Shown here piece by piece: positions 39,104 through 47,877 of a DNA stretch of 59,298 bases (the first letter of the stretch is position 1; every line of letters starts with the position of its first letter). The position numbers were made by a program, and so were the translations under genes. The notes beneath the pieces were generated by a model. It was not told the origin of the DNA. It saw only the letters and a program-made list of their open reading frames with translations, and made no database searches. Source of the stretch: Burkholderia sp. E7m39 (GTDB lineage Bacteria; Pseudomonadota; Gammaproteobacteria; Burkholderiales; Burkholderiaceae); the NCBI GenBank assembly GCA_001319865.1, contig BBSL01000176.1, positions 1-59,298 on the forward strand, written 5' to 3'.

Positions 39104-39991
39104 CTATTTCGGCGGCGGCAGCGACGGATCGAGCCTCGCCGAATCCCTCACGAGTTGGTCCGTCAGCGCTGCAGCGACGGGGTTCGAACCGACGCCCGGC
39201 TTCGACGAAAGACGTTGTTCCTCCGTCGCGGCGCGAACGGCGGCCATATTGGGCGGCGGCAGCGAAGGATCGGGCTTCGACGAATCGCGCACGAGTTGCC
39301 CCGTCAGCGCCGCGCCGGAGCGCGGCGCGGCTTGATACGTGCTGCGCTGGTCCGTGCTGGCGCGCGCCGTATCGACATTGCCGGGCGCCGTCGATGCGGG
39401 TGCCATCGATGCGGGTGGCGGCAGCAGCGGATCGAGCTTCGCCGATTCGCGCACGAGCTCATTCGTTTCGGGCGTCGGGCCCGCCGACGGCACGGGGCGC
39501 TCGAAGCCATCGCGTCCCCGCTGCACTCGCTGTGCTCGCATGAATTTCTGCTGCGCCTGCGCGCTCGCGTCCGGCACGTTCACGGCCGCGACATTCGCCG
39601 ACGTCGTCGAGGGAGCGGGCCGTGGTTGCGGTTGAGCTTGCGGCTGCGGTTGTGGCTGCTGCGCGAACTGCGCGGCGGGCGCAGGCGCGGCGGCGATTGC
39701 CGGAGCAGGCGCAGGTGCAGGCGTAGCAGGCACGAGCGGCTGCTGCGCGGCGGCCGTGTTCTTCGTGATCGCGCTGCCGGTGGCCGAAGGGGGCGCTGAA
39801 CCGATGCTGCCTTCCGTCACATGACTTTCGCTGCCGCGCGAATCGATCGCGGGCGAGTGCGTGGGTTCGTCCATGCCGGCAGTGGCTTCGGCGGTCGCGC
39901 GGCGATCGGCCTGAAGGAGCATCAGATACGTGGTGCCTGCGACACCCAGCAAAAGCGCTCCCAGAATCAACAAGATCTTTCCGGTATTCAT
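39104..39991 (-). CDS. membrane-anchored Pro/Ala/Gln-rich protein with three LVRxS-DPxLPPP repeats
   Basis: A 295-residue protein with one N-terminal membrane helix (ILLILGALLLGVAGTTYLMLL, about 6-26) and a long disordered periplasmic part. A Pro-Ala then Pro-Gln stretch spans about 88-130. Three copies of a short motif follow near residues 180, 235 and 280: LVRESAKLDPLLPPP, LVRDSSKPDPSLPPP and LVRDSARLDPSLPPP, the last at the extreme C-terminus. The repeats look like short linear binding motifs spaced by flexible linkers. I recognise no family. Envelope scaffold or secretion-linked role is a guess. Confidence 0.7.
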   Translation of the reverse strand: MNTGKILLILGALLLGVAGTTYLMLLQADRRATAEATAGMDEPTHSPAIDSRGSESHVTEGSIGSAPPSATGSAITKNTAAAQQPLVPATPAPAPAPAIAAAPAPAAQFAQQPQPQPQAQPQPRPAPSTTSANVAAVNVPDASAQAQQKFMRAQRVQRGRDGFERPVPSAGPTPETNELVRESAKLDPLLPPPASMAPASTAPGNVDTARASTDQRSTYQAAPRSGAALTGQLVRDSSKPDPSLPPPNMAAVRAATEEQRLSSKPGVGSNPVAAALTDQLVRDSARLDPSLPPPK

Positions 39992-40301
39992 GATACTGAC
40001 TGACGAATTCGTTCAAACGACGTGAGCCAGTCATGATAAACGACTGGTTACGGGCTTTATTCAGACAAATAGCAGCAAGTGGCGGACCTGGCGCGCAGGC
40101 GAGCGAGCGACAACAGAGAGCGGCGCTCCCGCAGGGCGTCCCGACAAGGCGAAATGTCATGCGCGCCTGATCGACACAGATGCGGCGCGTCGAGGTTCGC
40201 TGATTATCGAACGCTAAGGTTTAGTTTGCGTGTCGAGAACGGGCGCATTGACAGCGCCCGGATTTGCACTACTCATTGCACAACTAATCATCTGATCAAT
40301 A

Positions 40302-40601
40302 TCAGCGACTGAAGTCGGCCAGTCCCTGTTGCCGACGCATGCCATGACGCAGGAACCAATGCCGAACCGCGCTGAGTTTGCGCGGCAAACCGGGCATTCG
40401 ATTGCCCTCGATACGGGCTTTCGCGCACGACGTTGCGTACTCGATCGCTTCTTCCTCTGTTGAAAAGTAGCCGAGGATGCCAAAAGCTTTGCGCCGTCCG
40501 CTCGGACCGGTGACGAATACGCTGGCCGCGTATCCGCGCGCGGCCACGGATGCAAGTGGGATGATGACGTGGCGCCTGTAGTGCACCGCATGCCTGTCCA
40601 T
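40302..40601 (-). CDS. small hypothetical protein
   Basis: A 99-residue protein MDRHAVHYRRHVIIPLASVAARG... with a compact alpha/beta start (AASVFVTGPSGRRKAFGILGYFSTEEEAIEYATSCAKARI) and a basic C-terminal tail. The YFSTEEEAIEYA helix pattern occurs in small soluble proteins of this bacterial group. No catalytic motif or signal is seen. It is isolated, between the repeat protein and the uronate cluster. Confidence 0.6.
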   Translation of the reverse strand: MDRHAVHYRRHVIIPLASVAARGYAASVFVTGPSGRRKAFGILGYFSTEEEAIEYATSCAKARIEGNRMPGLPRKLSAVRHWFLRHGMRRQQGLADFSR

Positions 40602-40682
40602 GAGCGATCATCCTCCAAGGGTTTTGCCCTACGCCACATGGTACACGTTGCAAAACTGTCACCGCAATGCATTACGGCGGCG

Positions 40683-40718
40683 AAAAAAAAGCGCGCCAAC
40701 AAAATGTCGACGCGCCTT
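40683..40718 (-). terminator. possible terminator of the uronate dehydrogenase gene
   Basis: On the minus strand an imperfect GC stem (AGGCGCG with CGCGCT, one bulge) is followed by eight T (A-run at 40683-40690). It lies 36 bp past the stop of the uronate dehydrogenase gene. Confidence 0.55.
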
Positions 40719-40754
40719 GTGATGGATGTATTCGTGTGATCTTTGTTGCTTCCA

Positions 40755-41600
40755 CTACGTGTTCGTCTGGCGCTTGCGCTCCATCGGTTCGCCGAGCACG
40801 AATGCGCCGCCCTGGAAGCGTTGCGCAGCGTCGTCGTACTCCGCGGTCGGCGCAGTAGCGGGGAAACGCTCCGCGAACTGCGTTGAGCTGTCGCGCGGAT
40901 TGAAGCCGAGGAAGTTCGCTTTCGTGTTGTCCCACCACTTCACGGGGTTATCCGACGCGCCATACACGACGACATGCCCGACGCGATTCGTGAATAGCGA
41001 GCAGCGCACCAGTTCGATGAAGTCGCGATAGCTCAGGTAGGTGACGAGCATGCGCGGATTCTTCGGTTCTTCGAACGATGAGCCAATTCGCAGGCACACG
41101 GTCTCGATGCCGAAGCGATCGAAGTAGTAGCGCGACAGCGATTCGCCGAAGCATTTCGTCACGCCGTACAGGCTATCGGGTCGCTGCGGCGCGTCGGCGT
41201 CGAGGACTTCCGTGACGGGGTGAAAGCCGATCGCGTGATTCGAACTCGCGAACACCACGCGCTTTACGCCATGCCGGCGCGCGGCTTCGTACAGGTTGTA
41301 GGTGCCGCGGATGTTCGCTTCGATCAGGTCGTCGAAGGGCGCATCGATCGAGATGCCGCCCAGATGCACGATCGCATCGACGCCTTCGACCATGTGCGTC
41401 ACGGCTTCGCGGTCGGCGAGGTCGACGGCGACCGCTTCTTCGTGCGCGGCTGTTTCGCCCGTCGGCACGATGTCGCTGACGCGCACGATGTCGGCCCATT
41501 CGGCCAGCGCGCCGCGCAGCTGGCGGCCCAGGTTGCCGCCCGCGCCAGTCAGCAGCAGACGGCGGAAAGGCTTGCGCGGCACAGCACATGTCTCGTTCAT
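40755..41600 (-). CDS. udh: uronate dehydrogenase (NAD-dependent, SDR/epimerase fold)
   Basis: A 281-residue extended-SDR protein with TGAGGNLGRQLRGAL cofactor motif, HLGGISIDAPFDDLIEANIRGTYNLYEAARRHGVKRVVFASSNHAIGF and catalytic YGVTKCFGE (Tyr-x3-Lys). This pattern matches bacterial uronate dehydrogenases, which oxidise galacturonate or glucuronate to the aldaro-lactone. The ATG at 41600 (MNETCAVPRK) follows GGAGG-like sequence; the ORF extends to 41696 but would cross the operator. It belongs with the LacI regulator and hexuronate-type transporter. Confidence 0.88.
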   Translation of the reverse strand: MNETCAVPRKPFRRLLLTGAGGNLGRQLRGALAEWADIVRVSDIVPTGETAAHEEAVAVDLADREAVTHMVEGVDAIVHLGGISIDAPFDDLIEANIRGTYNLYEAARRHGVKRVVFASSNHAIGFHPVTEVLDADAPQRPDSLYGVTKCFGESLSRYYFDRFGIETVCLRIGSSFEEPKNPRMLVTYLSYRDFIELVRCSLFTNRVGHVVVYGASDNPVKWWDNTKANFLGFNPRDSSTQFAERFPATAPTAEYDDAAQRFQGGAFVLGEPMERKRQTNT

Positions 41601-41621
41601 GGAGGGTCCTTCGAGTTTTTG

Positions 41622-41635
41622 GGAAAACGTTTTCC
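41622..41635. promoter_or_regulatory. LacI-type operator upstream of udh
   Basis: GGAAAACGTTTTCC is a perfect 14-bp palindrome with the central CG typical of LacI-family sites, 22 bp before the udh start codon. Nearly the same sequence occurs before the transporter gene at 44242. Confidence 0.8.
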
Positions 41636-41765
41636 TACTATAAGGGCGGCAATATCCGATCGTCAATCGCCCATGGAATAAAGGCTGCGTCGGCACCGGC
41701 GTCGTTTATGCAGCCGCCTTTTCTGCGACAATCGGCGTAAGCCAAACGAAACGGTTACCTTGCGC

Positions 41766-42758
41766 ATGAAAAAAGTTTCCCTGACGATCCGCGACGTCGC
41801 CGTTGATGCGGGCGTGTCGGTCGCGACGGTGTCCAAGTACATCAACGGCGCACAGCGCTTTTCGCCCGCCGTCGAAGCGCGGCTCAAGGAAGCCATCGAG
41901 CGGCTCGGGTATCGGTCGAATCCCCTCGCGCGCTCGATGATCACGGGCCGCACGCGCACCATCGGTCTCGCGATCCTCGACATCAGCAACCCGCACTTCA
42001 CGAACGTCACGAAGGGCGCGAATCGCGTCGCGCTTCAGCACGATTACACGCTGCTGCTCGTCGACACGGAGGAGAACCAGGCGCGCGAGCGCTCGCTCAT
42101 CGAAGCGCTCGCGCAACGAGTAGACGGACTGATCGTCAGTTCGCGCATGCCCGACGAAGAGTCGCAGTGGATGCTGGAGCTTCGCAAGCCGCTCGTGCTG
42201 CTGCGGCACAGTCCCGGGCTGCCCATTCCGAGCGTCGGCATCGACAACCGGCTCTCCACGTACATGCTCGCGCGTCATCTGCTGAATCTCGGGCATCGGC
42301 ACATCGCGTATCTCGGCTTCGGCCAGGCGCGCATCAATGACGAGCGCATTCGCGGCGCGCGCGAGTGTCTGTCGGAAGCCGGGCTCACGCTCGACGTGCA
42401 CGACGCGCACGCGCCTACCGCGCAAGCGGGCGAGCAGGCGTGCTCGCGCGTGATGCTCGGACCGCAGCGGCCGCAAGCCGTGATCTGCTACAACGACCTG
42501 ATCGCACTTGGCTTCATGAAAGAAGCGGCGTCGCTTGGTTTCAAGCTGCCGCGCGATGTCTCCGTGACGGGCGTCGACAATGTGCCGTACGGCGAGTACG
42601 CGTCGCCCGCCCTGACCACCGTCGACATCCAGAGCGAGAAGATGGGCGAACTCGCGATGCAGAAGCTGATCGACGGGCTCGCGGGCCGTACCGAGACCGG
42701 GCATTCGATGTTCGAGCCGCGCCTGATCGTGCGCGAATCGACGGCCGCTTGCGAATGA
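41766..42758 (+). CDS. LacI-family repressor of uronate genes
   Basis: A 330-residue LacI protein: N-terminal HTH (LTIRDVAVDAGVSVATVSKYINGAQRFSPAVEARLKEAIERLGY) with hinge helix (RSNPLARSM), then a periplasmic-binding-type sugar domain (TIGLAILDISNPHF...VSVTGVDNVPYGEYASPALTTVDI). It is divergent from udh. The likely effectors are uronates or a breakdown product. The start at 41766 has little ribosome-site sequence; a leaderless or weakly translated message is possible. Predicted to bind 41622 and 44242. Confidence 0.88.
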   Translation: MKKVSLTIRDVAVDAGVSVATVSKYINGAQRFSPAVEARLKEAIERLGYRSNPLARSMITGRTRTIGLAILDISNPHFTNVTKGANRVALQHDYTLLLVDTEENQARERSLIEALAQRVDGLIVSSRMPDEESQWMLELRKPLVLLRHSPGLPIPSVGIDNRLSTYMLARHLLNLGHRHIAYLGFGQARINDERIRGARECLSEAGLTLDVHDAHAPTAQAGEQACSRVMLGPQRPQAVICYNDLIALGFMKEAASLGFKLPRDVSVTGVDNVPYGEYASPALTTVDIQSEKMGELAMQKLIDGLAGRTETGHSMFEPRLIVRESTAACE

Positions 42759-42834
42759 AATCACAGGTTCGGCTTGGCGCGCTGCGAGGACAGGCGCGCC
42801 GCTCGACGCGGCGCGCCATGTGCGCCATGTGCGA

Positions 42835-44121
42835 TCAGGCATCGAGTTTCGCGGGCGCCATGCGCGGCGTCAGCACATGCATGATCGCGAGCGCGAGCAG
42901 GTAAGCGAGCGCGCCGATCGCGAACAGCACCCAGTAGTGTCCCGTGCGTTGCAATACCTGGCCGATCACTTCGGAGAACAGCACGCCGCCGATCGAACCC
43001 GCCATCCCGCCGATGCCGACCACGGCGCCCAGCGCGCGGCGCGGGAACAGGTCGGAAGCCGTCGTGAACAGATTCGCCGACCAGCCTTGATGCGCAGCCG
43101 CCGCAAGACCGACGATGGCCACAGCCCCCCACAGATTATCGACTTGCGAAACAAACGCGATGGGCAGCACGCAGCATGCGCAGATCAACATCGCTGTCTT
43201 GCGCGCGGCATTGACGCTCCAGCCCTTGCGCAGCAGCGTCGATGAAATCCAGCCGCCGCCGATGCTGCCCACCGTCGTGATCGCGTAGATGACGACGAGC
43301 GGCAAGCCGATGTGCTGCATGTCCATGCCGCGCGATTCGTTGAGCCACTTCGGCAGCCAGAACAGATAGAACCACCAGACGGGATCGGTCAGGAACTTGC
43401 CGATCAAAAACGCCCACGTCTCGCGCTTCCGGATCAACTGGCCCCAACCGGGCGCGGCTGCGTTGGCGTTGCGCGCATCGGCGGCTTCTGCTTCGTCGAT
43501 CTGATCGTCGAGTTCGGCCTGCACGCTGCGGTCGGCGGGACGATACACAGCGAGCCACACGGCGAGCCAGACAAGGCCGATCGCGCCGATGATGATGAAG
43601 GCGGCGCGCCAGCCGTAGATCACGGCGAGGGGCGGAATGATCGCGGGCGCGAATACGGCGCCGATGTTCGCGCCGGAGTTGAAGATGCCCGTCGCGAGCG
43701 CGCGCTCGCGGCGCGGAAACCATTCGGCCGTGGTCTTGATCGCGGCGGGAAAGTTGCCGCCTTCGCCGATGCCGAGCAGCGCACGCACGGCCGCGAAGCC
43801 CAGCACCGAGCCGACGGCCGCGTGGAGCATCGCGGCGATGCTCCACACCAGCATCGCGCCCGCGTACGAGATGCGCGTGCCGAGCCAGTCGACCACACGC
43901 CCGAAGCACAGCAGGCCGATCGCATAGAAGGCGGAAAACGCGATCACGATGCGGCCGTACTGCACCTGCGTCCAGCCGATTTCGTGCTGAAGCACGGGCG
44001 CGAGCAGACCGAGAATCTGCCGGTCCATGTAGTTGATGACGGTCGCGAAGAAGAGCAGTGCACAGACGGTCCAGCGAAAGCGGCTGGCGGCGCGCACGAC
44101 GCCGACGACGGCAGATTGCAT
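42835..44121 (-). CDS. MFS transporter, hexuronate (ExuT)-like
   Basis: A 428-residue protein with 12 membrane helices and the ACS-family opening WTVCALLFFATVINYMDRQILGLLAPVLQHEIGW, the R/K pattern of hexuronate and sugar-acid transporters. I chose the ATG at 44121 because GGAGA lies five bases upstream. It is convergent with the LacI gene and carries a LacI-type operator upstream, so it is very probably the uronate importer of this module. Confidence 0.87.
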   Translation of the reverse strand: MQSAVVGVVRAASRFRWTVCALLFFATVINYMDRQILGLLAPVLQHEIGWTQVQYGRIVIAFSAFYAIGLLCFGRVVDWLGTRISYAGAMLVWSIAAMLHAAVGSVLGFAAVRALLGIGEGGNFPAAIKTTAEWFPRRERALATGIFNSGANIGAVFAPAIIPPLAVIYGWRAAFIIIGAIGLVWLAVWLAVYRPADRSVQAELDDQIDEAEAADARNANAAAPGWGQLIRKRETWAFLIGKFLTDPVWWFYLFWLPKWLNESRGMDMQHIGLPLVVIYAITTVGSIGGGWISSTLLRKGWSVNAARKTAMLICACCVLPIAFVSQVDNLWGAVAIVGLAAAAHQGWSANLFTTASDLFPRRALGAVVGIGGMAGSIGGVLFSEVIGQVLQRTGHYWVLFAIGALAYLLALAIMHVLTPRMAPAKLDA

Positions 44122-44241
44122 GTATGTCTCCGTTTGCGGCATCGCTCGTCGCGCCGCATCTTTTTCGTGGCCGGCGACGAGCGCCGGGGCGGGAGGTGCG
44201 GCGCTATCGTGTGGGCGGCGCGCACAGCTTCCGTCATCTTT

Positions 44242-44256
44242 GGAAAACGTTTTTCC
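44242..44256. promoter_or_regulatory. LacI-type operator upstream of the uronate transporter
   Basis: GGAAAACGTTTTTCC differs from the udh operator by one extra T and is part of a longer near-palindrome, TTGGAAAACG-TTTTTCCAA. It lies about 120 bp before the transporter start codon. Confidence 0.75.
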
Positions 44257-44408
44257 AAGAATAGGAGGTTTAGCGCCGCTTGGCTAGTACGTGTTTTCCG
44301 CCATGTCTCGCCCTTAAAGGGTTTGATGGGAAGGTGGATGCCGATCGAAGAAGTTAATCGTTTTCTTCATGCCGCCGCGAAGGGCTCGAGCCGTGCGCGT
44401 TCATCCCC

Positions 44409-46946
44409 TCAGTCGCGCACCTGCTTCGCGGCGATTTGCAGCACGCTTTCGAGCTCGGGGAGATCGACGGGCTTGGTCAGATGCAGGTCGAAGCCCGCAG
44501 CCTCTGTCTTCGCGCGGTCTTCGCTGGTGCCGAGGCCCGTCATCGCGGCGATGACGGCGCCTTGCGCGGCGAGCGCGCTGCGGATATGCGGCAGCGCCTC
44601 GAAACCCGTCATCTTCGGCATCGACAGATCGAGCAGCACGAGATTGGGTTGCAGCGTCTGCGCAAGCTCGATGGCGGCCGCGCCGTCGTAGACGGCATGC
44701 GCCTCGTGGCCGAGCACCTGCACGAGCGTGGCCATGCTGTCGGCGGAATCGACGTTGTCGTCGACGACCATCACCTTGAGGTCGGCGGGCTGCAACGGCG
44801 CGCTTGCCTCGACACGTGCGCCGTCGTCGCTCGCCGAGCGGGTGCATTCGGGCAGCCAGACCGTGAATACGCTGCCCTTGCCGCGTCCTTCGCTGTGTGC
44901 GTCGATGTGGCCGCCGTGCAGATCGACGATCGCGCGTGCGAGCGTCAGCCCGATGCCAAGGCCGCTCTTGTCGGCCTGCTCCTCGGTCGGCGTTTCCTGC
45001 ACGAACAGGTTGAAGATCGCGTCGATCGCGTCGCGGTCGATGCCGCGCCCCGGGTCGTGGATGCGGATCGCGAGCAGCCGACCCGAGCGGAACACCTGCA
45101 AGCTGATCGACGCGCCCACGGGGCTGAACTTCGACGCGTTGTTCAGCAGGTTCTGCACGACCTGAACCATGCGCGTGAGATCGCCTTCGATATACATCGG
45201 CGAGTCGGGCAACTGCACGTCGAGCGTTTGCTCGCGTGCGGCGAATAGCGGCGCGCTGCCTTCGATGCTCAGTTGCGCGATGGCCTGCATCGACACCGGC
45301 TTCGGCTCGATCTGCACGCGTCCGAGCGTGACGCGCCCGGCGTCGAGCAGATCGTCGACGAGCCGCGTCAGGTGCGACAGCTGCCGGTCGATCAGTTGAT
45401 GCTCGGGCACGAACGCGTCGTGACTGTCGGACTTCAACTGCAGCATGCTGACGGCATTGCGCAGCGGCGCAAGCGGATTGCGCAGTTCGTGACCGAGCAG
45501 CGCGAGGAACTGGCTCATGCGTTGGCTCGACGCTTCGAGTTCTTCGAGCCGCCGCCGCCGCGACATATCGCGCGTGATCTTCGCGAAGCCTAGCAGCGAG
45601 CCGTTCGGATCGCGCAGCGCCGTCATGATGATGTTCGCCCAGAAGATCGTGCCGTTCTTGCGCACGCGCCACTCTTCCACTTCGATGCGGCCTTCGCGCG
45701 CGGCGAGATCGAGATCGCGTTGCGGCCTGCCCGCCGCGATGTCCTCGGGCGTATAAAAAAGGGCAGCGGGCTCGCCGAGCACCTCGTGCGGCTCGTAGCC
45801 CATTACCTGTGTCGAGCCGGCGCTCCACGTCGTGATGTGGCCTTGCGGGTCCAGCATCGTGATCGCGTAGTCCTTGATTGCATCGACGAGCACGCGAAAG
45901 CGCTTGTCAAGTTCGCGCGCGTTGAAGCGCTCGGTGACGTCGCGGATGAAATACGCGAGCTCGGTGCGTCCGTCGAACTGCACGGGACACACGGAAAGCT
46001 CAGCAGGGAACTCGTTGCCGTCGATGCGGCATGCGGTCAATTCCGTGCGGCCGCGCTGCAGAAGCTGGTGGGCATGCTGGCCCGGCGCGATGCGGAACAC
46101 GTCGAGTTCCGCGTAATGCGCGCGGCAGCGCTCAGGGAACAGCGTGTCGAGCATCGCGCGACCCATCACGGCATCGCGCGCATAACCGAACGTGTGCGTC
46201 GCCGCGTCGTTCCATTCGATGATGATGCCGTCGGCGTCCGTGCACACGAAGGCGTCGTGCGTCGTGTCGAGCACCAGACGGCGCCGCCGCAGCGACGCTT
46301 CGAGCTTGCTGTCGGCGGCTTCGCGCAGGCTGATTTCAGTGCGCAGCCGCGCGATGGTGATGGCGTTCTGCTCGATCAGCGTGCGGTTTTCCGCGAACAC
46401 GCGCTGGTGCGCCATGCCCGACGCGACGAGCGACGTGATCCGCTCGAGCGTTTCGATGTCGTCGGCGGAGAAAGCGTCCGTCCTGTTCGCCATCAGCTTG
46501 ACGACGCCCGCCACATCCGCCTGATAGAGCAGCGGCGCGACCACCATCGACGCCGCGCCGACCCGCTTGCAAGCCTGCGCATCCACGCGTGGATCATTCG
46601 ACGTGTCGCTGCTGTACAGCAGGTGCTTTTCGAGCGAGCACAGTCCCGACAGACTGCCGTCGCGCTTCAGACGCAGGCCGACATGATGCGCGATGGTGCC
46701 GCTGCACGCGCGATACACCATCTCGTCGCCGTCCACCCATTCGATTACTGACGCATGCGCGGCCGGCGCGAGTTCGAGCAGCGAGTCGGTGACGAGCGAC
46801 AGAAAGCGGTCGAGGTCGAGCTTCGCAGCCGCGATTCTGGAGTGCGCGTCGATCAGCTTTCTCAAACGCGCATTCGCCGAGCGCTCGCGATGCAGTTGCG
46901 CGGCGGTGTCGGCGGTGTCGATCTGTCGGTCCTGACTGTCATTCAT
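44409..46946 (-). CDS. hybrid sensor histidine kinase (GAF-PAS-PAS-HisKA-HATPase-receiver)
   Basis: An 845-residue soluble kinase without clear membrane helices. Order: GAF (about 45-175), PAS (about 215-330), PAS with PAC (about 345-460), HisKA with phospho-His near residue 486 (LALLGHELRNPLAPLRNAV), ATPase (DDLLDAGRV, NLLNNASKF, DPGRGIDRDAI, GLGIGLTLARAI), and a C-terminal receiver with Asp near 773 (LVLLDLSMPKMTGF). It phosphorylates an unseen downstream partner. I chose the ATG at 46946 (MNDSQDRQID). No adjacent response regulator is present. Confidence 0.9.
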   Translation of the reverse strand: MNDSQDRQIDTADTAAQLHRERSANARLRKLIDAHSRIAAAKLDLDRFLSLVTDSLLELAPAAHASVIEWVDGDEMVYRACSGTIAHHVGLRLKRDGSLSGLCSLEKHLLYSSDTSNDPRVDAQACKRVGAASMVVAPLLYQADVAGVVKLMANRTDAFSADDIETLERITSLVASGMAHQRVFAENRTLIEQNAITIARLRTEISLREAADSKLEASLRRRRLVLDTTHDAFVCTDADGIIIEWNDAATHTFGYARDAVMGRAMLDTLFPERCRAHYAELDVFRIAPGQHAHQLLQRGRTELTACRIDGNEFPAELSVCPVQFDGRTELAYFIRDVTERFNARELDKRFRVLVDAIKDYAITMLDPQGHITTWSAGSTQVMGYEPHEVLGEPAALFYTPEDIAAGRPQRDLDLAAREGRIEVEEWRVRKNGTIFWANIIMTALRDPNGSLLGFAKITRDMSRRRRLEELEASSQRMSQFLALLGHELRNPLAPLRNAVSMLQLKSDSHDAFVPEHQLIDRQLSHLTRLVDDLLDAGRVTLGRVQIEPKPVSMQAIAQLSIEGSAPLFAAREQTLDVQLPDSPMYIEGDLTRMVQVVQNLLNNASKFSPVGASISLQVFRSGRLLAIRIHDPGRGIDRDAIDAIFNLFVQETPTEEQADKSGLGIGLTLARAIVDLHGGHIDAHSEGRGKGSVFTVWLPECTRSASDDGARVEASAPLQPADLKVMVVDDNVDSADSMATLVQVLGHEAHAVYDGAAAIELAQTLQPNLVLLDLSMPKMTGFEALPHIRSALAAQGAVIAAMTGLGTSEDRAKTEAAGFDLHLTKPVDLPELESVLQIAAKQVRD

Positions 46947-47255
46947 CGTGGGCGGCTCCGTTGACGCCGATGGCGCCTGCGTGGACGAGTCTGGGTGGCA
47001 CGCACGTGGCATACCTATGCACGATGCATCCATCCGACCCACACTCTTCCGACGGTTATACACGCTCGCGCGGCAGGCGCAACGGTCCGGGCGCGGGCGC
47101 TTGCGAGCGCGGCCGTGCGGGTAAGGCGCAACTCACCGAGTCAATTATAAAAAATGCACGCTGTTCAGATCGCTCGCGCGGGCCGTAATAGGCGGGCAGA
47201 CGCAACGGCGCGGGACAGCGCCACTCAATCAACGCATTTGGACGGGGTATCACGC

Positions 47256-47775
47256 ATGGGCATGCGTTCCATCGCAGTCAAACTGGGTCTCATCTTCGGC
47301 GTGGCGCTAGCGGCCACGATATTTGCGGTCACGTTGTACGTAACGCTCGATATACGCCGTCAGGCCATCGACAACTTCAACGACGCGGGGCTCGGCCAGA
47401 TTCGCCAGATCGACGGCAGCTTGCGCGAGACGCTCGTGCGATCCACGATAACGTCGTGTTCCTGTCGGACATGCCGCTGGTCCCGTCGGCGGACAACACG
47501 GTGACCAGCTATCCGACGCACGGCGGACAGATGACGCCCGACACCAACGGCGGCGTCGAGACTGACATCTTCCATCTGCTGCAGCGCTTCGGCGACAGCC
47601 ATCCGGATCTGCGCTACGTCTACGCGGGCACGCAGTGGGGGGCTACGTGCAATGGCCGAAGGGCAAGTTCACAAGCGATCACCACGCGCCGCTGGTCGAG
47701 CAGGCGGCGGCTGCGTCGCGCTCGCGCGAAGATCAAGGGCGGCAGCTCGACGAGGCTGTGGCGCGTTTCGTCTGA
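47256..47775 (+). pseudogene. collapsed methyl-accepting chemotaxis receptor
   Basis: The first 60 residues (MGMRSIAVKLGLIFGVALAATIFAVTLYVTLDIRRQAID...) are the membrane helix and start of a receptor's periplasmic Cache domain. A one-base loss near 47441 breaks the frame; the periplasmic sequence resumes in another frame (NVVFLSDMPLVPSADNTVTSYPTHGG...RYVYAGTQWG). A second shift sits at the G-run near 47638. The last frame reads GYVQWPKGKFTSD and then runs directly into HAPLVEQAAAASRS...LDEAVARFV, the C-terminal end of a receptor signalling domain. HAMP and most of the signalling domain, roughly 1 kb, are missing. It cannot make a working receptor. Confidence 0.8.
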
Positions 47776-47877
47776 AGTCGGAGAAGGCGCACTGATTGGC
47801 TGCGACCGAACGGGACGACAGGTGCGTGTGCGCGCTCGTCTGCCAACATGCAGCCGACGCGAATCGCAAGCGCGCAG

